Shown one piece after another: positions 44,062 through 53,944 of a stretch of DNA of 64,000 bases; positions within the stretch are counted from its first letter, which is position 1, and each line of letters starts with the position of its first letter. The DNA comes from Janthinobacterium lividum (GTDB lineage: Bacteria; Pseudomonadota; Gammaproteobacteria; Burkholderiales; Burkholderiaceae_D): assembly GCF_034424625.1 (NCBI RefSeq), contig NZ_CP139976.1, positions 3,720,001-3,784,000 on the forward strand, read 5' to 3'. Made by a program: the position numbers and the translations under genes. The notes under the pieces were generated by a model. That model did no database searches, was not told the DNA's origin, and worked only from the letters and a program-made list of their open reading frames with translations.

Positions 44062-45399
44062 ATGCCAGCACGCCAGCTTGTCCTGAACGTCTTTTTACAA
44101 CGCCACGGCCACCATCCGGCCGCCTGGCGCCATCCATCGGCCAGCGCCAGCGGCCGGCCCGACCTGGCCTGGTGGCTGCGCGCCGCCAGGCTGGCCGAGG
44201 CGGCCAAGTTCGACAGCTTCTTCATAGCCGACTTCATCGGCCGCGCCGGCGACGTCACGCCCGAGACTGGCCGCGCCGCCATCGGCCTGCCGTTCGAGCC
44301 CTTCACCCTGCTGTCGGCCATTGCCGCCGTCACCAGCCATATCGGCCTGATCGCCACGGTCAACACCAATTACGAGCACCCGTACCACGTGGCGCGCAAA
44401 TTCAGTTCGCTCGACCACCTGAGCGGCGGGCGCGCGGGCTGGAACGTCGTGTCATCGTTTGGCGAGCATACGGCCCGCAATTTCGGCATCGATGCACCGC
44501 GCAGCCATGCGGAGCGCTATGCGCGGGCCGACGAATTCGTCGCCCTGTCCAGGGCCCTGTGGGATAGCTGGGATGACGACGCCTTCGACCGGCCAGACCG
44601 CGCCGCCGGCCAGTTCTACCAGCCGGCAGCGGGCCACCCGCTGGACTTCCAGGGCGAGTATTTCGCCTCGCAAGGCTTGCTGGACTTGCCCCGTCCCGTG
44701 CAGGGCCACCCCGTGCTGGTCCAGGCGGGCAATTCCGAGACAGGGCGCGAATTTGCCGCGCGCCTGGCCGAAATGGTGTACTGCTCCGCCACCTCGCTGC
44801 CCGTGGCGCAGGCGTATTACGCGGACGTGAAAGGACGCATGGCGACATACGGCCGCGCGCAAGACCAGTTGAAGGTCACACCCGGGCTGTCCGTGGTGGT
44901 GGCCGAATCGGACCAGCAGGCGCAAGACCAGTTCGGCGAACTGCAGGCACTGGTCGATTTCAGCCACCTGGAATTTGGCGGTTTTGACCTGTCCGGCTAT
45001 CCGCTCGACGGCCCCCTGCCCGATCTACCCTACCAGGCGCCAGAAAATGGCAAGGGACGCTTCCTGCAGCAGCTGGAGCTGGCCCGCCGCGAGAATCTGA
45101 CCCTGCGCCAGCTGGTGCTGCGCTTCAGGGTCGCGCGCGGTCACCTGCAAGCGATCGGCTCCGTCAAGACGGTGGCCGACTTGATGGAGCAGTGGTTCGT
45201 GGAACGGGGCGCGGACGGTTTCAACGTCGTGCCGCCGCTGCTGCCGCAAGGCTTCGAGGATTTTACACGCCTGGTGGTGCCGGAACTGCAGCGGCGCGGC
45301 CTGTTCCGCATGGAATACGCGGCCAGCACCCTGCGCGGCAATCTCGGACTGGCGCGGCCCGCCAACCCGCATACGGTGGCGCGGGCGCGGGCCGCCTGA
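44062..45399 (+). CDS. NtaA/SnaA/DszA-family FMN-dependent monooxygenase
   Basis: 445 aa; ATG at 44062 with GGAG upstream. Family blocks LAEAAKFDSFFIADFIGRAG, VNTNYEHPYHVARKFSSLDH, SGGRAGWNVVSSFGEHTARN, and VLVQAGNSETGREFAARLAE. DszA opens sulfone rings and DmoA acts on dimethyl sulfide; both feed sulfinates to desulfinases of the DszB type. With two DszB-like proteins in the locus, a sulfone or thioether oxidation step is the best guess. Divergent from the activator gene. Confidence 0.87.
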   Translation: MPARQLVLNVFLQRHGHHPAAWRHPSASASGRPDLAWWLRAARLAEAAKFDSFFIADFIGRAGDVTPETGRAAIGLPFEPFTLLSAIAAVTSHIGLIATVNTNYEHPYHVARKFSSLDHLSGGRAGWNVVSSFGEHTARNFGIDAPRSHAERYARADEFVALSRALWDSWDDDAFDRPDRAAGQFYQPAAGHPLDFQGEYFASQGLLDLPRPVQGHPVLVQAGNSETGREFAARLAEMVYCSATSLPVAQAYYADVKGRMATYGRAQDQLKVTPGLSVVVAESDQQAQDQFGELQALVDFSHLEFGGFDLSGYPLDGPLPDLPYQAPENGKGRFLQQLELARRENLTLRQLVLRFRVARGHLQAIGSVKTVADLMEQWFVERGADGFNVVPPLLPQGFEDFTRLVVPELQRRGLFRMEYAASTLRGNLGLARPANPHTVARARAA

Positions 45400-45410
45400 C
45401 TGCGCTGTGA

Positions 45411-46715
45411 CTAAGCCTGGTCCGGGTCGAAATGCTTGCGCAAGCCTTGCCAGCACGCGAAATAGTCGTTTTGCAGCAGTTCGCTGTTCAAGGCGAATGG
45501 CGTGGGCTTGAGGATGGTGCGCGTCTCGAACATGAAGGCCATGGTGTCGGCCACCTTCACGGGCGCGGACGTGTCGCTGTGCGAGGCGCGTTCGAACGTC
45601 TGCGCATCGGGGCCGTGGCCGGACATGCAGTTGTGCAGGCTGGCGCCGCCCGGCACGAAACCGGCCGCCTTGGCGTCGTACACGCCGTGGATCAGCCCCA
45701 TGAATTCGCTGGCCACGTTGCGGTGGAACCACGGCGGGCGGAAGGTATGCTCGGCCGCCAGCCAGCGCGGCGGGAAGATGGCAAAGTCGATGGCGCCGAA
45801 TAACGGGTTTTCGCTGGGCGCCTGCAGCACGAGGAAGATCGACGGGTCCGGATGGTCGTAGCTGATCGAGCCGATGGTGTTGAAGCGCCGCAGGTCATAT
45901 TTGTACGGCGCGTAATTGCCGTGCCAGGCCACCACGTCCAGCGGCGAATGGTCGAGCGTGGTGCGCCACAAGTGGCCGCCGAACTTGGCCAGCAGTTCGC
46001 AGTCGCCGTCGATATCTTCATACGACGCGTGCGGCGTGAGGAAATCGCGGCTGTTGGCCAGGCCGTTCGAACCGATGGGGCCCATGTCCGGCAGGCGGAA
46101 GGCCGTGCCGAAGTTTTCGCACACATAGCCGCGCGCCTTGCCGTCCGGCAGGGTCACGCGAAAGCGCACGCCGCGGGGAATCACGGCGATTTCCTGCGGC
46201 TCCAGCTCGATCAAGCCCAGCTCCGTGGCAATCGCCAGCCGGCCTTCCTGCGGCACGACCAGCAGTTCGCCATCGGCCGAATAAAAGAAGCGCTGCATGG
46301 ACCGATTGGCCGCATACACGTGGATGGCGCAGCCGCTCATCGCTTCGGCGCTGCCGTTGCCGGCCATCGTCTGCCAGCCATCGATGAAGTCCACCGGCGT
46401 GCCGCTGTCGGGCAGCGGCAGCGGGTCCCAGCGCAGCTGGTTCGGCGGCGTCGGCGGCATGGAGTGGAAATCGCTGACGATGCGGGCATTTTCAGCCAGG
46501 GTGAATGGCGGATGCTGGCTGGCGGGACGGATGCGGTACAGCCAGGAACGGCGGTTCTGCGCGCGCGGCGCCGTGAAGGCCGTGCCCGAAAGTTGTTCCG
46601 CGTACAGGCCCAGCGGCGCCTGCTGCGGCGAATTCTGCCCCTGCGGCAAGGCGCCAGGCACGGCTTCCGTGGCAAACTCGTTGCCGAAGCCGCTTTGGTA
46701 GCCGGCGCCTACCAT
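45411..46715 (-). CDS. hmgA: Homogentisate 1,2-dioxygenase
   Basis: 434 aa, full length. Opens the ring of homogentisate to maleylacetoacetate in tyrosine/phenylalanine breakdown. Signature [14 protein letters not shown] at the start; iron-site region [20 protein letters not shown] and the nearby NCMSGHGPD. Start 46715 overlaps the DUF2783 gene end by 7 nt. Maleylacetoacetate isomerase and fumarylacetoacetase are not in this window. Confidence 0.96.
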   Translation of the reverse strand: MVGAGYQSGFGNEFATEAVPGALPQGQNSPQQAPLGLYAEQLSGTAFTAPRAQNRRSWLYRIRPASQHPPFTLAENARIVSDFHSMPPTPPNQLRWDPLPLPDSGTPVDFIDGWQTMAGNGSAEAMSGCAIHVYAANRSMQRFFYSADGELLVVPQEGRLAIATELGLIELEPQEIAVIPRGVRFRVTLPDGKARGYVCENFGTAFRLPDMGPIGSNGLANSRDFLTPHASYEDIDGDCELLAKFGGHLWRTTLDHSPLDVVAWHGNYAPYKYDLRRFNTIGSISYDHPDPSIFLVLQAPSENPLFGAIDFAIFPPRWLAAEHTFRPPWFHRNVASEFMGLIHGVYDAKAAGFVPGGASLHNCMSGHGPDAQTFERASHSDTSAPVKVADTMAFMFETRTILKPTPFALNSELLQNDYFACWQGLRKHFDPDQA

Positions 46716-46897
46716 GCGCGCTCCCCCAGTCCGTCGGCCGCGTCGCGCAGCAAGCCTTGCACCACGTCGGCCTTGCCGATGGCGCCCATGGCCAGCAAGG
46801 CGAAGCGGGCGAGGAACAAGGGCGAACGCTGTTCGCCCAGGCCACCCATGGTGTGGCACAACTCGGTGTAAAGATTATCCAGTTCGATGTCGGTCAT
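46709..46897 (-). CDS. DUF2783 small protein
   Basis: 62 aa ([20 protein letters not shown]), helical, a family usually found next to hmgA and aromatic hydroxylases. AAGGAG before the ATG; overlaps the hmgA start. Likely an accessory of aromatic catabolism; biochemical role unknown. Confidence 0.85.
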   Translation of the reverse strand: MTDIELDNLYTELCHTMGGLGEQRSPLFLARFALLAMGAIGKADVVQGLLRDAADGLGERAW

Positions 46898-46909
46898 GTT
46901 ATCTCCTTG

Positions 46910-48589
46910 TTACTTTGATCGGGCGATGCCTGCCCTCGCCAACGCAGCCGCCACCTGCCCCGCCTGCACCTGCCGCCAACGCCCCAGCACGTGGCCGTCC
47001 GGGCGCACGAGGTAAAAACTGCCTGGCCGCGCGTCGAATAACGAGAATACCTGCGCCGTGTGGTCCCAGGCGCACCCTTGCGCGCCGCCGCGGGAAATCG
47101 CCACGGTCGTCAGCGGCAAGGTGTCGCGCAGCGCCGCCAGTGCGGATGGTACAGACCCATCCTCGCTGAAGTACAGTCCCGTGAAATGGCCGGCTGCACG
47201 CTGCACCAGATCGGTAATATACCCCGCTTGCTGCGCGCCGTCTTGCAGCAGCACCAGCGGACACTCGGGCAAGACCGTGCCCGGCGCGGGGCCGGCGGCA
47301 AACGTGGCGAGGTCCGGCGCATTCAGGGCCGACTGCGCATACGCGATGGCGCTGGTCTGGCGCGGGTTGATCAGCGAGCGCACATGCGCATGCTTGCCCG
47401 CCAGGCCCAGCACGGCCGTGCGCATGAGGTCGAAGGCAAACGTGGGCGGCGCCATGAATTCCGTGCTTTTCGTGCCGTGGCGCAGGTTTTCATGGGCGGC
47501 GTACACGCGCTCGTCCGAATAGCTGTCCAGCAAGGCATGCGGCGCCTGGCCCTTGACCACGTAGGCGAGCTTCCAGGCCAGGTTGTCCGCATCGTCGATG
47601 CCCGAGTTCGCTCCGCGCACGCCGAAGATGGGCACGAGGTGGGCCGCATCGCCCGCGAACAGCACGGGGCCATGCCGGTATTTTTCCAGGGTCAGCGCAT
47701 TGGCCTTATAGATGGTGATCCACACGGGATGCCACGGCGCTGTTTCTCCCATCATGGCCAGCAGGCTGTCCACGCGCGGTGCCACGTTTTCCAGCAGCAC
47801 GGCCGCCTGCGCATCCTCGTCGTCGCGCAACTGGTAATCGATGCGCCAGATATCGTCGGGCTGCTTGTGCACCAGCACGGTCGAGCCGGGATTCGACGGC
47901 GGGTCGAAATATGCGAGGCGCTCCGTCGGGCGGTCGCTCTTCAGGTGGATATCGACGATCACATAGCGCCCTTCATAGCTGGTGCCCTGCAGTTTCAAGC
48001 CCAGCGCCTCGCGCACGGCGCTGCGCCCGCCGTCGGCCGCCACCAGCCAGTCCGCCTCGATCTGGTAGGTCGCATCGGGCGTGGCCACGGTGACGGTGGC
48101 ACCGTCGGCGCGCTGGTCCACGCCAGTGACCCGCGTTTGCCAGCGGATATCGATCAGCTCCGGCTGGCGCTCGGCAGCATCGAGCAGGAATTGCTCGATA
48201 TGGTATTGCGCCAGGTTGACCATGGGCGGCAACTTCTGGTTCGCGTCTTGCGGCATCGTGAAGTGCAGCACTTCCTCGTCGCGGTAAAAGCTGCGTCCGC
48301 CCGCCCACGGCAAGCCCTTGGCCAGAAATCCGTCAAGCGCCCCCAGACGTTCGATGATCTCCAGGCTGCGCCGCGAGATGCAGATGGCACGGCTGCCCGT
48401 GCAGACGCCATCGTCCGCTTCGATCAGCACGGAGCGCACGCCGTGGCGGGCCAGGCCCAGGGCCGTGGCCAGGCCCACGGGCCCGCCGCCGACGATCAGC
48501 ACCGGGACATGCTGCGTGGCGGCGCCGGCCGGTTTGCCGGGTGGATACACCTTCGGCACATGGGGGTAAGGGTGAAACGTGTCGCTCAT
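46910..48589 (-). CDS. FAD-dependent aromatic hydroxylase
   Basis: 559 aa MhpA/PheA-class flavoprotein monooxygenase. Rossmann motif VLIVGGGPVGLATALGLARH (about residue 29), second FAD motif VLFAGDAAHLVPIFGVRG, and a C-terminal thioredoxin-like part. GAGGACC precedes the ATG at 48589. Position 12 nt before DUF2783-hmgA suggests it makes homogentisate or a similar hydroquinone, for example from 3-hydroxyphenylacetate. The substrate is inferred from context only. Confidence 0.87.
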   Translation of the reverse strand: MSDTFHPYPHVPKVYPPGKPAGAATQHVPVLIVGGGPVGLATALGLARHGVRSVLIEADDGVCTGSRAICISRRSLEIIERLGALDGFLAKGLPWAGGRSFYRDEEVLHFTMPQDANQKLPPMVNLAQYHIEQFLLDAAERQPELIDIRWQTRVTGVDQRADGATVTVATPDATYQIEADWLVAADGGRSAVREALGLKLQGTSYEGRYVIVDIHLKSDRPTERLAYFDPPSNPGSTVLVHKQPDDIWRIDYQLRDDEDAQAAVLLENVAPRVDSLLAMMGETAPWHPVWITIYKANALTLEKYRHGPVLFAGDAAHLVPIFGVRGANSGIDDADNLAWKLAYVVKGQAPHALLDSYSDERVYAAHENLRHGTKSTEFMAPPTFAFDLMRTAVLGLAGKHAHVRSLINPRQTSAIAYAQSALNAPDLATFAAGPAPGTVLPECPLVLLQDGAQQAGYITDLVQRAAGHFTGLYFSEDGSVPSALAALRDTLPLTTVAISRGGAQGCAWDHTAQVFSLFDARPGSFYLVRPDGHVLGRWRQVQAGQVAAALARAGIARSK

Positions 48590-48605
48590 GATGGGTCCTC
48601 TTCGA

Positions 48606-49949
48606 TCAAGTATGGTCTTTGCCGCCGCGCGCAATCGGCAGGGTCAGCACGATGGCCGCGCCCGCCACCAGCAGCACGCTGGCGTACAGCAAGCCCGTGG
48701 CAAAGCTGTGCGTCAGATCCTTCAGCCAGCCCACGACGACGGGGTTCAGGGCCGAGCCGATATTGCCCGTGGCATTGATGACGGCGATGCCGATGGCGCG
48801 CGCCCCCAGGCTCAGGGCCCGGTCCGGCGTCGTCCAGAAGACGGACATGGCCGTGTATGCGCCCGTCGAGGCCATGCACACGCCCAGCAATTGCACGATG
48901 GGGTTGGCTGAATACGCGGTGAACAGCCAGCCAAAGGCCGACAGCAGCATGGGCCAGACGATATGCCAGCGGCGCTCCTGTAAGCGGTCCGAGCGGCGCC
49001 CCCACAAGATCATGCCGATGACGGTACACACCTGCGGAATGGCCGCCAGCAGGCCGATCTGCGTGTTGCTGGCGTCGCCGCTGAAACTTTTCACGATCAG
49101 CGGCGTCCACACGGCCACCATGGCCAAAGTATTCACCAGGCAAAAATAGGCGATGCCGAATTTCAATACCGTAGGCGAGCACATTTCCGCCAGTACCGAG
49201 CCTTTTTCCTTCGCTGCCACCGGCTTGTGCTCGGCCGCCAGCATGCGCGCCAGCACCTGCTGTTCCAGCTTGCCCAGCCAGTTTGCCTTGCTGGGAGAGT
49301 CGTCGAGGTAGCCATACACGGCCAGGCCCAGCAGCACGGATGGCATGCCCTCCAGCAGGAACAGCCATTGCCAGCCCTTCAAGCCCCAGTGCCCGTCCAG
49401 CCCCAGGATCAGGCCCGACAGGGCCGAGCCGATGGCCGCCGTGACGGGCATGGCAATCATGAACAGGGCATTGGCGCGCGCGCGGTAGGCGCTGGGAAAC
49501 CAATAGGTCAGATAAAGCAACATGCCGGGCAGGAAGCCCGCTTCCGTCACGCCGACGAGAAAGCGCAGTGCGTACAGGCTGGCCGGGCCGCTGGCAAACA
49601 AGGTCGCCGTCGAGGCCAGGCCCCAGGCGATCATCATGCTGCCTATCCATTTACGGGCGCCGATGCGGGCCAGCACGATGTTACTGGGAATGCTGCACGC
49701 GATGTAGGCGATGTAGAACAGGGTGGTGGCAAAGCCGAACTGGGTGCCGGACAGGCCCAGGTCTTGCATCATGGTCAGGCCGGCGAAGCCGATGTTGATG
49801 CGGTCCAGAAAGGAAAACACGAACAGCAGGAACAGAAATCCCAGCAGATGGCGCGATACCTTGCGCATCACTTGCTGTTCCAGTTGAACGGTGGCCGCGT
49901 CGAGGACGGGCGCCGGGGTGGCGGGGGTGGCCGCGTGGGCGATGGTCAT
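48606..49949 (-). CDS. MFS transporter, anion:cation symporter type
   Basis: 447 aa with 12 helices; FSFLDRINIGFAGLTMMQDL and RFLVGVTEAGFLPGMLLYLT are typical of the ACS family (aromatic acids, tartrate, 4-hydroxyphenylacetate). GGAG stands six nt before the ATG at 49949; an ATG at 49961 is equally in frame. Lies 16 nt upstream of the hydroxylase gene in the same operon, so it is the probable uptake system for that pathway. Confidence 0.87.
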   Translation of the reverse strand: MTIAHAATPATPAPVLDAATVQLEQQVMRKVSRHLLGFLFLLFVFSFLDRINIGFAGLTMMQDLGLSGTQFGFATTLFYIAYIACSIPSNIVLARIGARKWIGSMMIAWGLASTATLFASGPASLYALRFLVGVTEAGFLPGMLLYLTYWFPSAYRARANALFMIAMPVTAAIGSALSGLILGLDGHWGLKGWQWLFLLEGMPSVLLGLAVYGYLDDSPSKANWLGKLEQQVLARMLAAEHKPVAAKEKGSVLAEMCSPTVLKFGIAYFCLVNTLAMVAVWTPLIVKSFSGDASNTQIGLLAAIPQVCTVIGMILWGRRSDRLQERRWHIVWPMLLSAFGWLFTAYSANPIVQLLGVCMASTGAYTAMSVFWTTPDRALSLGARAIGIAVINATGNIGSALNPVVVGWLKDLTHSFATGLLYASVLLVAGAAIVLTLPIARGGKDHT

Positions 49950-50045
49950 GCTGGTCTCCATAAGGTGTCGCCCTCCCCTTGCTATTGTTATTGGGTGAGA
50001 GCGGCCGGATGCTCCGGCGTGCGACACAGTATGCAGACGACTACG

Positions 50046-50080
50046 CCGATGGTTGTCCCCATTTTGGGGACAACCATCGG
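50046..50080. repeat. Perfect 15-bp inverted repeat
   Basis: CCGATGGTTGTCCCC, loop ATTTT, GGGGACAACCATCGG: 15 of 15 pairs. It lies 9 nt after the DUF1842 stop and about 100 bp before the MFS gene. No T-tract on either strand, so it could be an operator for the aromatic operon or an RNA-stabilising hairpin. Confidence 0.65.
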
Positions 50081-50089
50081 CCAAAAGGA

Positions 50090-50488
50090 CTAGCCGCGTT
50101 TCTTGATGGGCACGTTCTTGACCTTCTGCTGGTCATAGCTGAAGGAGCCGTGGCCGCTCCAGTTGTTGTCGGTAACAAAGGTGGCTTCGAATTTGGCCAG
50201 GTAGCTGCCGATGGCCGGTGGCGGCACGGACACGACATATTCGCCGCTCAGGCTAAAGACGCGCGTGGCGTTGCCCAGGCCCAGGCCATGCACGGGGCCG
50301 CTGACGGGGCGGATCACCACGCGGCCATGCGGTGGCGTGACCGATTGCGTGATGAGGGCTTCGCCGCTGACGGTGCCGTCGTCGGGATTGTAAAACAGGG
50401 CCAGATTCAGGATGGGGGCGCCAGGCAGGCCCAGATTGCCGGCGATCAGATAGACGTGTTCTACCGCATTCAATTCAGTTGAGGACAC
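50090..50488 (-). CDS. DUF1842 protein
   Basis: 132 aa, mostly beta-strand. VSGEALITQSVTPPHG and WSGHGSFSYDQQKVKNVPI fit DUF1842, a family of unknown function seen mainly in Burkholderiales. No signal peptide or membrane segment. Separate from the MFS operon by an inverted repeat. Confidence 0.7.
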   Translation of the reverse strand: MSSTELNAVEHVYLIAGNLGLPGAPILNLALFYNPDDGTVSGEALITQSVTPPHGRVVIRPVSGPVHGLGLGNATRVFSLSGEYVVSVPPPAIGSYLAKFEATFVTDNNWSGHGSFSYDQQKVKNVPIKKRG

Positions 50489-50712
50489 AATGGACTCCTT
50501 CGGGGAATGATTCCTGAGCCATGAATACCGGAGATCGCGGGCGCGACAGGCACTGGCTATCAGCCTTGCCGATGGCCGTTATGCTTCAGCGCATCAGCAC
50601 TCTGCAGATAGCATAGCCAGTATTTTCGTAGCAATATGCTCACATTATTGCCTTGAATTTCGGCAATTTTATGCAGCCCCAGGCATGCGCCTACCGCTAG
50701 CATTTATCCGGC
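50489..50712. other. Intergenic region without recognised gene
   Basis: 224 bp between the DUF1842 gene start and the end of the LuxR gene. Its middle is moderately A/T-rich (about 50610-50670). I see no gene, repeat or convincing promoter beyond the ribosome site of the DUF1842 gene (AAGGAG near 50494). Confidence 0.5.
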
Positions 50713-51978
50713 CTATACCCCTAGGCATAGCGCAAACAATTGGCGCTGACTGGCAATGCCCAGGCGCTTGTAGGCGCGCTTTTGATACGTGATCACGCTC
50801 GATGGCTGCACGCCCATGGTGTCGGCGATCTCCGCGGCCGTCAAGCCTTCGAGCACGCCGCGCAGCGCGTCGAGTTCGCGCTTGCTCAATTGCGGGCCAT
50901 GCTGGCGCAGCCGGGCCAGCATCATGGGCGAGACGCCTTGCGCGGGCTGGCCGCTCAGGCTGTAGTGGTGTCTGGCCGCATAGGCGAACAGCGGCGACAG
51001 GGTTTCGATGGCGGCGATTTCGCCGGGCTGGAACTGCCCCTGGCTGCTGTCGCGGTAGAAATTGACGGACAGCCAGATATCGCTGGCCGGCTGCACCAGC
51101 AGCGACAAACGGTTCCAGCCACGTCAGGTAGTAGTCGGCATGCTTGGACGCCGAGCCGAGGGCCGCATCGGACGAGCCGGAAAAATAGATCTCGGGGAAA
51201 TCCTGCTCCGACAGCGGCGTGGCCAGTCCCGCATCTTCCACCTGGTAGAACTTGCCCTGGTAGGAAAACGGCCCGCCGCGCCACACGCCGCGCACCACGT
51301 CGAGAAATTCCGTCGTGCGCGTGTAGCGGTCGTCGTGGCCGGCCGAATCGCCCCACCACAGCTGCGCCGGACCGCCGCCGCCCGTGATCACGTTGTACAG
51401 GGCGCGCCCGCCCGTGGCCCGCTGCAGGCTGGCCGTCATGCGCGCGGCCACCACGGGGTTCAAGAAGCCGGGCTGGAACGGGATCATGAAGCGGAAGGTG
51501 CGCGTCTCGCGCGCCAGCAGCGCAGAAATCGCCCACGGCTCGTCCGTCATGGGGAAGGACGGGAACGGTCCGACACATTCGGCTTCTGGTAACACGCGGC
51601 GCGGTAGCCGGGATGGCGGATTTCGGCGCTGGCTTGCTGGTGCAGCACGATGGCGGGATCGAGCTTCGGCTGGCGCGCGGGCGCGATGACGCTCTGGTTG
51701 CCATCGAGCGCATAGTAATGGCGAGCGTAGCTGTCGGCGATATCCTGCAAAAAGCGTCCGCCGCGCCGGTCGGCCACGGCCACCGTGCGGGGCCGGTTGC
51801 CGAACTCATAAGCAAAGATCGTGCACTGGGCGATGGAAGCGGCCGCGCCGGCGGTTTTCAGGATGGCGCCCGCCATGGCATTGACGTCGGCATGGCCGAT
51901 GGCCGCCACCAGGTCGAGGGCGCGCCCCAGATCCAGCTGTCCCTCCGCCTGCCGCCGTTCCACCTGCCAATAGCGCAT
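50713..51978 (-). pseudogene. LuxR-family regulator interrupted by a 456-bp insertion
   Basis: Starts MRYWQVERRQAEGQLDLG with GGGGAG upstream. It runs to ACYQKPNVSDR, where 456 bp of foreign coding sequence enter (51110-51565); the frame then meets a stop within a few codons. Beyond the insert it resumes with LSLLVQPASDIWLSVNFYRD and ends in a LuxR-type DNA-binding domain (LSKRELDALRGVLEGLTAAE, then SSVITYQKRAYKRLGIAS). Without the insert it is an uninterrupted 269-aa protein. As it stands no DNA-binding domain is made from the native start. Confidence 0.85.
51110..51565 (-). other. 456-bp displaced segment of an SsuD-like monooxygenase gene
   Basis: Encodes exactly 152 codons (FPSFPMTDEPWAISALLARE at one end, SKHADYYLTWLEP at the other), the central barrel portion of an LLM monooxygenase, inside the LuxR gene. 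AACGGT occurs at both edges (51108-51113 and 51564-51569). Removing 51110-51565 rejoins the LuxR frame; inserting it at 41144/41145 restores the monooxygenase (69+152+163 = 384 aa). No terminal inverted repeats or transposase. Confidence 0.85.
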
Positions 51979-52002
51979 GGCCGTCTCCCCTGCCCGCCGG
52001 GC

Positions 52003-52512
52003 TTATTGCTGCCGCTGCGGCAAGACCCAGTCCGGCCGGATGTAATGGCAGGTATAGCCGTGCGGCAAGCGCTGCAGATAATCCTGATGCTCGGGTTCCG
52101 CTTCCCAGAACGGGCCGGCCGGCGCCACTTCCGTCACCACCTTGCCGGGCCACAGGCCGGAAGCGTCGACGTCGCGGATGGTGTCTTCGGCCACCCGTTT
52201 TTGCTCATCGCTGGTGTAATAGATGGCCGAGCGGTAGCTGCTGCCGCGGTCATTGCCCTGGCGGTCCGGCGTGCTGGGGTCGTGGATCTGGAAGAAGAAT
52301 TCCAGGATCTTGCGGTAGCTGATGGCGGTCGGGTCGAAAATGACCTCGATGGCTTCCGCATGCGTGCCGTGGTTGCGGTAGGTGGCGTTGGCCACGTCGC
52401 CGCCGCTGTAGCCCACGCGCGTGGCGATCACGCCCGGATAACGACGCAGCAAGTCTTGTACGCCCCAGAAGCAGCCGCCGGCCAGGATCGCGGTTTCATT
52501 GTCTTGTGCCAT
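52003..52512 (-). CDS. msrA: Peptide methionine-(S)-sulfoxide reductase
   Basis: 169 aa, cytoplasmic. Catalytic Cys in [34 protein letters not shown] and [16 protein letters not shown] complete the MsrA signature. Reduces Met-S-sulfoxide using thioredoxin. Lies 24 nt upstream of the LuxR gene in the same direction. Confidence 0.96.
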   Translation of the reverse strand: MAQDNETAILAGGCFWGVQDLLRRYPGVIATRVGYSGGDVANATYRNHGTHAEAIEVIFDPTAISYRKILEFFFQIHDPSTPDRQGNDRGSSYRSAIYYTSDEQKRVAEDTIRDVDASGLWPGKVVTEVAPAGPFWEAEPEHQDYLQRLPHGYTCHYIRPDWVLPQRQQ

Positions 52513-52568
52513 GGTGTCTTTCCCGTTCTAGTCAGAAGCAGCTATCTTACTCTGTCGCGCAACTTTCT

Positions 52569-53912
52569 TCAGCGGGCCAGCAAGCGCTTGAGCTGCGCCG
52601 CCTGGTAGGCGCCGATGGCGTCGTTGAACAGGCAGCGGATCAAGGGGTCGTCGACGATGTCCGCTTCCATCAGTTCTTCCCGCGTGGCCGCATCGAATGG
52701 CCCGTCGTTGATGCGCATGTACATCGACGTCAGCGATTCGCCCAGCACCAGCGCCGCATGGCATTTCACCAGCGGCACCTCGGTGGTCCAGCCGGGCGCC
52801 TCGCCCGTGTCCGGCACGAGGTCGATCAAATCGCCGTGCGTGCGGTAATGCAGGACCGTGGCCGCGCCGTCGTGGCCGTACAGCGACAGCCGCCACACGC
52901 GCGGGGCCTGGAAATAGCTGTCGTCGGGCAGCTCCATATCGCGGTAGCGCTCAAGCAAGCCGTTCCGGCAAAAATCGAGCACCAGCACCGCATCGGCATC
53001 GGTCAAGGGCGCGAAGTGGCGCGCGATGTCCGCCGTGGCGGGCGCAAGCGCCTCGGGGCGGTAGTCGAAATCCACGTCCTGCGGGCCCACGGGAATGACC
53101 CAGGGCAGCGGCGCGGCCGGCGCCATGCCGTGCGCGTCGAGCAGCACGGCCGTCGACGGGTCGAGGCGGAAGATGTGCGCCTGGGGCAGCGCGGCGCCGA
53201 TTTCCTGCGCAAACTGGCGGTAGGTAATCGGGAACATCGCGTGGTTGTACCAGGACCAGTCTTCCTGCACGAACTGGCAGGAGCTGGGCACGATGTAACG
53301 GGGCGCCAGCGCGCGCAGCTGCGGCACCCAGTCGTCCGGCAGGTCGACCGGGCCAGGCTGCGCCTGCGACGGCGCGATGACGGCGATCTCGCGCATGGTC
53401 TGGAATGGCCATAGCACCATGTCCCATGGCGCAAAGGCGGCCAACTGCGCCAGCGTCTCCGGGCCGATCCAGGAATCGACGACATTGAGCACATTCAGCC
53501 CGGCCGCGCGCACCTGGAACAGTGAATCGACATCGTCGTCCAGCGCGCGGCGCGGGATCACTTCGATCGTGCCCACCCGCACCGGCACGTCGACGTGCAG
53601 CCGCTGCACGTGGGTAAAACCCAGCGCGCGCAGCATCGCGAACAGTTCATCGAAGACGCAGTACAGGTAGATGGGCGTGGCGCGGTCCAGCACATCGAGG
53701 CTGTCGAGCGAACAGTGGTCGTCGTGGAAGTGCGAGATGAAGACGGCATCCCAGCGCAGCCGGCACACGGCGTCAAGGTCGAAGCGCACGGGCGGAAACG
53801 CGTGGCAGTTGCGGCTGAACGGGTTTTCGACGATGGGATCGAAGGCGATGGCCGTGCCTTCGCATTCGAAGACATAGCCGGCGTGCAGGATGCGGGAGAT
53901 TTTCAGGGGCAT
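52569..53912 (-). CDS. MBL-fold metallo-hydrolase
   Basis: 447 aa. The metal site FISHFHDDHCSLDSL matches the H-x-H-x-D-H motif of the beta-lactamase fold near residue 63. The early segment ILHAGYVFECEGTAIAFDPI is typical of cyclic lactonase/UlaG-like branches. The large C-terminal half has no domain I recognise. I chose the ATG at 53912; a TTG nine codons earlier is possible. Substrate unknown. Confidence 0.78.
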   Translation of the reverse strand: MPLKISRILHAGYVFECEGTAIAFDPIVENPFSRNCHAFPPVRFDLDAVCRLRWDAVFISHFHDDHCSLDSLDVLDRATPIYLYCVFDELFAMLRALGFTHVQRLHVDVPVRVGTIEVIPRRALDDDVDSLFQVRAAGLNVLNVVDSWIGPETLAQLAAFAPWDMVLWPFQTMREIAVIAPSQAQPGPVDLPDDWVPQLRALAPRYIVPSSCQFVQEDWSWYNHAMFPITYRQFAQEIGAALPQAHIFRLDPSTAVLLDAHGMAPAAPLPWVIPVGPQDVDFDYRPEALAPATADIARHFAPLTDADAVLVLDFCRNGLLERYRDMELPDDSYFQAPRVWRLSLYGHDGAATVLHYRTHGDLIDLVPDTGEAPGWTTEVPLVKCHAALVLGESLTSMYMRINDGPFDAATREELMEADIVDDPLIRCLFNDAIGAYQAAQLKRLLAR

Positions 53913-53944
53913 GGATAAGCTAAATAAACCCAACGGCAAATTCC

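Noticed and set aside
51108..51569. AACGGT direct repeats as a transposition target-site duplication
   Set aside because: Only one end of the reconstructed donor carries AACGGT, so the repeats are better explained as chance microhomology between donor edge and target than as a duplication made on insertion.
53912..53939. TTG start nine codons upstream of the MBL-fold gene
   Set aside because: No ribosome site, rare start codon, and the family pattern begins right after the ATG at 53912.
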